Positions 55,859-64,000 of a stretch of DNA of 64,000 bases are shown piece by piece. Both the position numbers and the translations under genes were made by a program. This DNA is from Nelumbo lutea (lineage: Eukaryota > Streptophyta > Magnoliopsida > Proteales > Nelumbonaceae): positions 67,761,655 through 67,825,654 of the forward strand of contig JAKGHH010000005.1 in NCBI GenBank assembly GCA_022828595.1. The letters run 5' to 3'. Under the pieces are notes generated by a model. The model saw only the letters and a list, made by a program, of their open reading frames with translations. It was not told the origin of the DNA and searched no databases. Position 1 is the first letter of the stretch. Every line of letters begins with the position of its first letter.

Positions 55859-56489
55859 AATCACTTCACAAAGTTTTTCGCTTCAAGTTTCTTACCTTTT
55901 TTCTTTCAGCAACAGGTGGCTTTCTTATCTTCAAAGATGAAAAACCCTTTTTTTTTCATTTTTGTTATATTTCATGACTAGTGGGGACCAATGCAATGCA
56001 CATGAAAATATGAAAGATTGAATAGTTTTATTTATTATTAATTAATTGATAAATTAATAATCAAATTTTGTTATTAATTAACTAAAAGTATTCAAAGTTA
56101 TTGTTAATAATTAAAATTTTAATAATTGTATTTTGCATTTAATGTTGATTTACAGAAAACAATTACTGTTAATTTAATATGAACAAATATTTTTTAATAA
56201 ATTTAATTTTATTAATCATTTGTAGTAATTTTAATAACTGTTATTATTTTTGTTATTTTTAAATAAAATTTTGATTGACTTTAAATAAATAAAAATAATT
56301 ATAAAAGCTAACATTTTTATTAATTTTACTAATAATTAGCAATTATATAGGAATGACAACAAGGTGGATTCAAGGTGGGGCACCCCACCCGTAGTCAAGA
56401 CACTCTACCCCATCCTCGCCCCGTCCCCAAAGTCAAGCGGGTTTAGGCAAGGCACCCACTCATCATCAAGGATAGAGAATCCTTGAATT
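55859..56489. other. Intergenic sequence, no gene seen
   Basis: Very AT-rich, then a GC-richer stretch from about 56360 that leads into the copia LTR remnant. The exact junction cannot be placed. Confidence 0.45.
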
Positions 56490-56851
56490 TTTCTCGTCCT
56501 GTCCTCAAGTCGTCCAGTTGATCCTTACGAAGGATCAAGTTCTTTTGAAGAACGTTGCTGATTCTGCTCCACCCTGCACTGCGTCATCTTCAGTGGGAGC
56601 AGATTTTGGATCCTTCCTTGGGCGTGAACATGTCCATTGGGAGATATTGTTTATCCGTATCAGGTATAATCCTCTCCCACTCCTTTTGGTTCAGATCTGG
56701 TTCAGTTTATGGTTCAAGATTGATCCTTGAAAATGTGATTTTCTAAATAGGGAATACGATTCCCAGTTGAAGGAAGAGATAAAATTTTTGAAATTCGCCC
56801 CTTATTCCGCAATCTTTTGGGCGTCCATAGGATGGATCTCTCATCCCTTCA
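56490..56851 (+). repeat. 5' LTR remnant of the copia element
   Basis: Ends TCATCCCTTCA one base before the primer site. The expected U3 and the TGCAAGACAG start seen at 62517 are absent upstream. I infer that only the 3' part remains. The portion of the 3' LTR that would match lies outside the window. Confidence 0.45.
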
Positions 56852-56852
56852 G

Positions 56853-56864
56853 TGGTATCAGAGC
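56853..56864 (+). other. Primer-binding site (tRNA-iMet type)
   Basis: TGGTATCAGAGC, followed by the usual CC. Marks the start of the internal region of the copia element. Confidence 0.85.
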
Positions 56865-58632
56865 CCAGGTTCAAATCTTGAACCAGTTTGTTTCAGATCT
56901 AAACTTGCGCAAATGGGCAGAAGGTGTTCTACCCGATTTGCGCAGATATGGGTTTTTGGGAAATTTTGTTCCCAAAATTAATGGGCGAATAATCTGAAAT
57001 TAATTTTATAAATCTGATTATTATTTAGAATTGTTCTTTATGATTTTCTTGATTTATGGGCTGTTCGTACAAGAGGAGATCGAAATCTTGGTTTGCGCAG
57101 GGAACCTGCAAGATTTGCAGTTTCATGATTTATTTGTTACATTTGGTCTGTAAATAATTTTTTTATTTTCTAGACTCAATGTATAGGTATTCGATATGTT
57201 GTAATTATTAATAGAAATAGGATTTCTATTTATTTTAATTATGGATCGAAGATGGCGGCGCAGAAAGGGAGATTTCGTAGATGGGAAAATCGCTATCTGC
57301 GATTTGCAGTTTGTGAAACTGCATACTGTGATCTAACATCTGTTTTGCAGGATGGAATGTGCAAACAGCCCTGATTTACTGATTGTTGCTTTTCTTTTAT
57401 CAGTAATTAATTTCAGATTATTTTTTTTTTGAATTAAAGATTTAATTAAAAATCAAACCCTAGACCCATTCGAACCAAGATTGGTTCAAACTGTTTGGAC
57501 CGAATCTAGGGTTTAATCAAGGCTGAAAGTCAGCCCTAATTTTCCCACTAATGGGCCTAAGGATTGATATTTAATTGAATGGTTAATTCGGCCCAACCTG
57601 TAAAGGCCCAGTTTTAAACAGTTAAAACTGCTAAAAGCCCACTTAACCCTTAAAGCTATATGGGTTGAACCGTTCGGCCCATATACCTAGATAATGTTAA
57701 TGGTTAATATTATGGATTTAGAATGGGCTTCAAATGGGCTTTACAGATAATTAATTGATTGGATCAATTTATCCCTGCATGTGATGTATGGATGTGTGAT
57801 GTGCTTCGTACATGGGCCATAAGTACTTGGCCCATGCTCAATCGACAGTGGCTCTTTCGCACACCATGGCTGAATGCACATTATTGCCATGGTGTCCCTT
57901 TTGGTCATTGGATGACCTCCCTCAGTGGTGGGCCCCACACCTCATCATGAGGTCTCGTGCGGAACCCTAGCCAATTTAGGCCCACCGAAATCTGGCTTTA
58001 TGAATGTTAGTGGGAGCCACTTTGGTTTGACCTAAATTAAAATAGGGCGTAATTATTTGTTCCCTCCAGCTAATATGAGTGCATGTGATAGGGAGATTCA
58101 TATGATGAACTCTCTAAAGGCCTTCCATCATTAGCATGAGGATGGGTCCTTCAGTAATGAGGAAACGCACCAGAAAATGGGCTATCCATTTGCTGTTGGG
58201 CTTGTCTAAGTGTTTCATAAGATGATAGGGGCGTCATAGACCGATGTGGGAGGGGCTTCACCAGAAAATGGGAACTCTCTCACGGTACCTTGGCGTTCAC
58301 GAATATGATGGGTAAGCACTCACTGGACAGAAAGGTTTACCTGAAAACGGCTCTGAACCTTGTCTGACAGAGGCCAAAGGGAAAACTCATATGATGAGTG
58401 GATATGATCCTTCACAGAAAGGTGGTGGGGTTATGCAGCTGAAACAGTTTGCTTCATGCACCCTATGTGATTTCCCACATTTCCAGAGACAACCCGTAGT
58501 CTCCGTCACTGAGAAAGGAGGGAAATCTCAGAGATGAATAAATGGAAATGGATCGTAGATTAAAATCCATATCTATGAAATGAACATGAATCAAATTAGG
58601 TTGTGGACTGATGTTTGCTCTTTTATCAGAAA

Positions 58633-59394
58633 ATGGCAAACGGATCATTTGCAAAGCTACTTGATGACAACAAGTTGAAAGGTCCAAAACTATGCTGACT
58701 GGTACAGGAACCTTATGTTGGTCTTGACCTCTGAGAGATTGTACAAGGTGGCCAAGAATACTGCCCCAAATCATCCGGTAGATAGGGCTTCTGAGGCCCG
58801 AAGAAGAGAATACGAAGAATGGGAGGAGAAAAACTCCCTTGCCCGTTGCTATATCATTGCCTCCTTGGACAATCCAATACAGAGGCAATTCGATCAGATC
58901 GAACTTGCTAAAGACGTATTGGACAATCTCAAGACAATGTATGAAGAGTAGAATAATTCTACTCAACAGAAGGTCTTGAAATAGTTCATGACCGCGTTGA
59001 TGTCCAAGGGCCAACAAGTTCATGACCATTGTCTCCGGATGATGGGTTATATCAACGAACTAGAGGCTCTTGGATGTAGGCTGGATCTGATAACACAGAT
59101 CAATGCTATTATCAACTCTCTGTGTCCATCCTTTAATCCATTTATCATGAACTACAACATGAACAAGCTGAACATCAGCTTGCAGGAACTCAGCAATAAT
59201 TTGCAGAGGGCTGAAGAATTGATTAAAAAGGATGAGCCCATTGCCATGCTTGTTGAAACTGGCAAATCGGGCAAGAAATGGAAAGCAAAGTGAAAGCCCT
59301 ACAAGAAGGCTGCCAAACCCAAGAAGCAGAGGAAGGATAGGCATCAGATGCCTGTCACTTCTGCAATAAGACTAGCCACTGGAAAAGGAACTGT
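58633..59394 (+). pseudogene. Copia gag with zinc knuckle, broken
   Basis: A likely start is the ATG at 58633 (MANGSFAKLLDDN). The frame shifts near 58690, then 58715-58951 and 58988-59293 continue typical plant copia gag (ADWYRNL before, LARCYIIASLDNPIQRQF, then NMNKLNISLQEL). The nucleocapsid zinc knuckle C-X2-C-X4-H-X4-C is visible at 59353-59394 in a shifted frame. Two in-frame TAG codons lie near 58949 and 58982. Confidence 0.75.
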
Positions 59395-59454
59395 CCTGCC
59401 TACCTGGAATCCAAGAAAGGTAATTTCGAAACTTGTGTTATAGAAACCAATTTA

Positions 59455-59799
59455 TTGATAGCTTCTGCGTCCTGGTGTATTGACTCTGGGGCTTCAACTC
59501 ATGCGTGTAACTCACTGCAGGGGTTCAAGGTAAGTAGAAGGCTGAGTGAAGGAGAAGTCACACTCTACTTGGGGACTACTGCAACTGTTGCAGCCGCGGC
59601 AATAGGAACCGTGGAGTTAATTTTTAGAGAAGGAAAAATTGTACTGAAAATTTGTCTTAATGTACAAAATTTAAGAAGAAATTTGATTTCTGCTTCAAAA
59701 CAGTGTGCAGATGGTTATTCTGTCTTCTTTAATAATACGATTACTATTAAAAGAAATAACAAATTCATCGCGTATAGGGAACTAGAGAATGGTCTCTAA
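59455..59799 (+). pseudogene. Copia aspartic protease region
   Basis: Encodes SWCIDSGASTHAC, with the catalytic DSG, in a 114-residue frame that also holds NLRRNLISASKQ and FNNTITIKRNNK, usual for the protease-integrase link. A TAA at 59797-59799 ends it prematurely. Confidence 0.75.
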
Positions 59800-59885
59800 G
59801 TTCTACATCCTTCTCTAGAAACTAACATAACCAAAACTACGTCGGCTGAAATCCCCATGAAGAGAGCCAATGATAAAGTTAATCC

Positions 59886-60729
59886 CATGTGTTTGTGGCA
59901 TTACTGACTTGGCCACATCGGTGTTGACCGAATCACAAGGTTGGTAAAGGATGGTCCTTTGGATTTTCTAACTGTAGAAGATCTTCCCACCTGTGAGCCT
60001 TGCCTACAAGGCAAGATGACGAAACGAAAATTTAATGGTAAGTCTGAAAGATGTACAGGCACACTTGACCTAATACATACTAATGTATGTGGTCCCCTGA
60101 GTGTTAACACACGAAATCAACACGTGTATTTCATCACCTTCACAGATGATTTTTCACGATATGGTTGCGTGTACCTAATGAGACACAAGTCTGAATCCTT
60201 TGAAAAGTTCAAAGAGTTTAAACAAGAGGTCGAGAAACAGTTAGGGAGAGAAATCAAAGCCCAACGATCAGATCGAGGTGGTGAGTATCTCTCTGACGAA
60301 TTCAGGGACTACTTAAAGGACAATGGGATAGTATCACAATTAGCTCCTCCTGCTATGCCACAACTTAACGGTGTTTCAAAGAGAAGGAATAAGACCTTAT
60401 TTGATATGGTCCGGTCGCTTCTCATACACTCAGAGTTACCCACATCCTTTCTGGGTTACGCATTAGAGACTGCGATTTACGTGCTGAATCGGGTTCCAAC
60501 CAAATCGGTTCTGAATACTCCATATGAACTTTGGACCAGAAAGAAACCAAGTGTCAGACACTTAAAGATTTGGGGTTGTCCAGCACACATTAAAAGAACG
60601 AGTGCAGATAAGTTGGAATCCAAGACCAGTCATTTCCTATTTGTAGGCTACCCAAAAGGCTCTGTAGGTTACCTATTCTATGACCCAAGTGAGCAGAAAG
60701 TGTTTTGTAGTCGAATGCACAATTCATGA
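59886..60729 (+). pseudogene. Copia integrase, catalytic residues lost
   Basis: The zinc-binding part (LWHY, stop, LGHIG, then CEPCLQGK) carries a TGA inside. In the core, the usual HTDVCGP is HTNVCGP, the second Asp survives in SDRGGEY, and the usual Glu position reads GVSKRRNKTL. Thus two of the three D,D,E metal ligands are replaced (D to N, E to K), both explained by G-to-A changes. The rest (LPTSFLGYALETAIYVLNRV, then WGCPAH) is well conserved. Confidence 0.8.
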
Positions 60730-61604
60730 AAATTGATTTCATCCTGGACACCCATCGTCAGGAAATTTTTCTTGATGAGGAGAGCTCAGGAGCAGTGGGA
60801 GATGTCCCACAAGTTCCAGGTAGTGACCAACTGAGAAGATCCACTTGTGCATCTAGGCCACCATCCCATTATGGTTATGACCAGGATAGTTACCTGATGG
60901 AAACCTTGACTAATGAGGAGGATCCCGTGACTTACACGGAAGTTATGTTGGACATAGATTCCCAGAAGTGAGTGGAGGCCATGAGAGCAGAGATGGACTC
61001 AATGGAGACCAATGGAGTATGGACTCTAGTAGATCCGCCCACCGGGGTAAAAGCAATCGGTTGCAAATGGATTTACAAGAGAAAGAAGGGCCCCGATGGT
61101 AAAGTTGAGACCTTCAAGGCTCGTTTGGTGGCGAAAGGATTCACTCAGAAAGAGAGCATCGATTATGAGGAAACATTTTCGCCTGTGGCCATGCTTAAAT
61201 CCATTAGGATCCTGCTAGCTGTAGCAGCATACCATGATTATGAGATTTGGCAAATGGATGTCAAAACTGCATTCCTGAATGGAGATCTTACTGAAGATAT
61301 CTATATGCAGCAGCCGCAAGGCTTCATTGCTGCAGGTCAAGAAAACATGGTAAGTAAACTTAATAGATCCATTTATGGACTTAAGCAAGCTTCTAGAAGT
61401 TGGAACATCCGTTTTGACTCTGCTGTCAAATCATTTGACTTTGAGCAGAATCCGGATGAACCCTGTGTCTACAGGAAGTACAGTGGAGATAAGGTTACCT
61501 TCTTGGTTCTGTATGTAGATGACATTCTACTCATTGGGAATGATGTAGGAATGAATGTTAATAACAGTGAAAGTATAGCTTTCAAAGCAATTCTCCATGA
61601 ATGA
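60726..61604 (+). pseudogene. Copia reverse transcriptase
   Basis: A short frame (60726-60971) links integrase to RT and ends in a TGA where a Trp normally stands. RT proper (60972-61604) has WTLVDPPTGVKAIGCKWIYK, FKARLVAKGFTQ, the catalytic QMDVKTAFLNGDL, GLKQASRSWN and YVDDILLIGND. The polymerase motifs are intact. The frame shifts at about 61600. Confidence 0.85.
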
Positions 61605-62502
61605 TCTTAGAGAAGCCTCCTATATACTGCGTCTTCGACTCTATAGAGATAGATCAAAGCAGATAATAGGATTATCCCAATCTGCCTACATTGACAAAAT
61701 AGTCAAAAGAAACAGCATTGAAAACTCCAAGAAAGGAAATGTTCCTTTCAGGCACGAAGTCACTCTCTCCAAGAAGATGTTTCCCAAGACTTCGGAGGAG
61801 ATTGATGGCATGAAAGACGTTCCTTATGCCTCTGCCATAGGGAGCATCATGTATGCCATGCTGTGCACTCACCCTGACATTGCTCAAGTAGTGAGTGTAG
61901 TAAGTAGATTTCTGGCCAACCCAGGGCAGGAGCACTGGACTGCTGTGAAAAACATACTTAAGTACCTTCGAAGGACAAAAGAGTTTTGTCTAGTGTTCGA
62001 TGGTAATTCACTACAGATCCAAAGGTATACTGATGCGAATTTTCAGTCAGATCTAGATGATAGAAAGTCTACATTTAGATATGTTTTCATGATAGGATCG
62101 TGTGTTGTTTGCTGGAAAAGTAGCAAACTGGGGTCCACTACAGACTCCACGACCAAGGCCGACTACATTGCCGCAAGTGAAGCTGCCAAAGAAGCTGTGT
62201 GGATGAAGAAGTTCATTCACAAGTTGGGAGTAGTTCCGTCCAGCCAATCACCCATCCCATTGTTGTGTGACAACAATGGAGCTATTGCTCAGGCTAAGGA
62301 GCCACGAAACCACTCGAAGTCAAAGCATATCGAGAGGAAGTACCATGTACTAAGGGAGATTGTTGGAAGAGGGGACATCCTGATTCAGAAAGTAGCATCA
62401 ACGGAAAATGTAGCAGACCCATTGACAAAGCCACTTTCACAAAAAGTGTTTGAGAAACACATGGAAAGCATGGGACTCTGGCTAGTACCTGATTGGACCT
62501 AA
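61597..62502 (+). pseudogene. Copia RT C-terminus and RNase H
   Basis: A 301-residue frame with YASAIGSIMYAMLCTHPDIA and then RNase H: YTDANFQSDLDDRKSTFRYV, AASEAAKEAVW, LLCDNNGAIAQAKEP, HIERKYHVLRE. Canonical family words such as DWAGD and GYVF appear altered (ANFQSD and RYVF), again as single-base changes. Ends MGLWLVPDWT and a normal stop just before the polypurine tract. Confidence 0.85.
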
Positions 62503-62516
62503 GTGCAAGTGGGAGC
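62503..62516 (+). other. Polypurine tract of the copia element
   Basis: GCAAGTGGGAGC directly before the TG that starts the 3' LTR, right after the polyprotein stop codon. Confidence 0.65.
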
Positions 62517-64000
62517 TGCAAGACAGTTTTGTATGCCCTTAGCTTCAATCAAAATGATGTAATTTATGAGTTTATTGTAAATGAATAAAAGTGCATATTT
62601 GATTCATGTTCCCTTCGTATGTTTCTGTGTAATACCCTTAAACTGGACACTTAATGAGACTCGTGTTAGTTTAGAATGTTCACAGCCAGTGGGTCGGTCT
62701 GGTGAGACCTATCCTGACAAAGCTGACACTGTAGTGCCACCTAGTCGGTTGGGGTGGCTTGTCTCAGCTGCTAGGGTGAGACCCTAGGCACATACAGTGT
62801 GGGATTAATTGAATCTTTGAACTGGACCAGATTTCCAGTATTGCCCTGGACCTTGGAGATTGATGGGCAAAACTAGAAAGTTACACCCGACCCCTAGACT
62901 CGATTATGATACTACACTGGGTATCAGATTAGGCTGTCTTTGATGTACCAATCAGTGAGATCCTTAGCGGGGGTCAAAACCTGGGTATGTTGGGACAGTC
63001 CGAGAATTCATCTGAGTGGGTGATCATAGTGACAGGATCAGCCCCTTTGTCGGACAAAGGTAATGATCGGGGATGCACTCTCACTGATGGAAACCAAGAC
63101 TGCCGGCAGCCGATTTCAATCGTTGAGATTTGTTTTGCAAAATATATTTTATATGAGATATAAAAGTATATATGTATGGTTTCTAAATTGTTTGCAAGAA
63201 GGTTTCAATTCCCGAGATCCATATAAGCAGAGAGTGCAACACTATTCCTTGCAGCCGAGGGAGATTTCTCTCTTGTCGGGCTATGTATGATCATTATGGG
63301 CTGAGAGGTTACGTGTAAGACCATTGAGAATAAAACCTGATGGGCTAATCTTGCATCTACCCACAGTCCCTGGGTGTTACAAGGTGGCTTGGCCCAGGGA
63401 CCACTTTGGGTAAGTATTGGGCCCATAGAGCCTATTTGATGGGTTTAAGGGGGTACACTGTCTTCAGCAGTGCATTCGGCTAGGCCTTGTAACGAAGGCT
63501 GGGCTGAACCCATGTGGCTGATGTGTAGATCAATGCTTGGGTCCCACGCCATACAAGGAAGCCCAACTGGGCAGCAATTTGGAAGGTTTTTGAGTACATA
63601 ACCTTTATGGGCCTTAAGCCCATTTCGAACTGGGCTGATTTGATCAGTCTTTTAAAGGGGGCGCATTCTGAAGTGGGTCAGCTAAAAGGATTGGGCTTAG
63701 ACCCTATCCACTCAGAGAGTACAAGATCTAAATAAGATTTAGATCTGGAAACCTCCTAATTAGATTAGGAGACAGCTGATCTGATTTGCAGATAAGATAA
63801 GGATTATCCCTTATCACTAAGGGACTTCTAACCCAAATATGATTTGGATTAGCAGCTCCTAATCTGATTAGGAGCTGATCCCTTTTGAGATTATAAAGGG
63901 GGAAGGGGGCGGCAGCCTACTACACAACAACATCCATAGCATTCTTCTCTTTCAAGAAAGAGAGATTGAGAGATTTCCTGCATACTGCGAATTCTCTCCT
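62517..64000 (+). repeat. 3' LTR of the copia element (partial)
   Basis: Begins TGCAAGACAG and continues to the window edge. Near the end GAGATTATAAAGGGGG (about 63889) looks like the LTR TATA box, followed by a likely transcription start region and a TTCTCTTTCAAGAAAGAGAG hairpin. The LTR is at least 1484 bp. Confidence 0.7.

Larger units (their letters stand above)
56490..64000 (+). mobile_element. Ty1/copia LTR retrotransposon, degenerate, runs off the window
   Basis: Order seen: remnant of the 5' LTR, tRNA-iMet primer site, a leader of about 1.8 kb, gag, protease, integrase, reverse transcriptase, RNase H, polypurine tract, 3' LTR. Integrase before reverse transcriptase makes it copia. 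The 3' LTR is at least 1484 bp and continues past 64000, but the 5' side has only a few hundred bases of LTR-like sequence before unrelated DNA, so the 5' LTR is probably truncated. The start coordinate is approximate. Stops and frameshifts break every gene. Confidence 0.8.

Noticed and set aside
57741..57950. Overlapping open frames on both strands in the copia leader
   Set aside because: No motif; the region is the untranslated leader between primer site and gag.
58463..59029. 188-codon minus-strand frame
   Set aside because: It is the mirror of copia gag on the plus strand, which carries the recognisable family motifs.

Overview
The window is nuclear DNA from a flowering plant. It is AT-rich, has GT-AG introns in its genes, and is crowded with LTR retrotransposons and small inverted-repeat elements (MITEs). 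The host species cannot be named from the sequence. All exon boundaries and element ends were placed by eye.

Host genes: three SABATH-family carboxyl methyltransferase genes lie on the minus strand at 8898-10370, 23755-27024 and 44849-49523. Each has four exons with the same phase-0 intron positions and an uninterrupted reading frame (about 363, 374 and 373 residues). Genes 2 and 3 are a close tandem duplicate pair. Gene 1 is an older, compact paralogue. They would act as SAM-dependent methyltransferases on small carboxylic acids (salicylate, benzoate or jasmonate type), working in parallel rather than as a pathway. Genes 2 and 3 have expanded third introns that carry MITEs, and their promoters differ. 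A short pectinesterase-like relic sits near 13.6 kb.

Retrotransposons: (i) 5087-7202 is a Ty3/gypsy deletion derivative with two LTRs, a tRNA-iMet-type primer site, a perfect GTCTT target duplication and only an integrase remnant. (ii) 8027-8606 is a probable solo LTR. (iii) 20172-20880 is an isolated 3' LTR with its polypurine tract. (iv) 31117-41298 is a nearly complete but mutated Tat-type Ty3/gypsy element between SABATH genes 2 and 3; its 3' region carries a separate antisense, apparently spliced gene with its own TATA box. (v) About 56490 to the window end is a Ty1/copia element whose 3' LTR runs off the window.

DNA elements: several MITE groups can be delimited by terminal repeats and target duplications. 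These are Tourist-like (TTA duplications), hAT-like (8 bp) and Mutator-like (9-11 bp), with nested and abutting insertions. The rest is AT-rich intergenic sequence with tandem duplications and microsatellites, in which I see no gene.

The most interesting item is the antisense spliced gene of the Tat element (38119-39886, TATA at 40064-40072). Next are the SABATH duplicate pair with diverged promoters and the C-to-T/G-to-A decay pattern in the retrotransposons.
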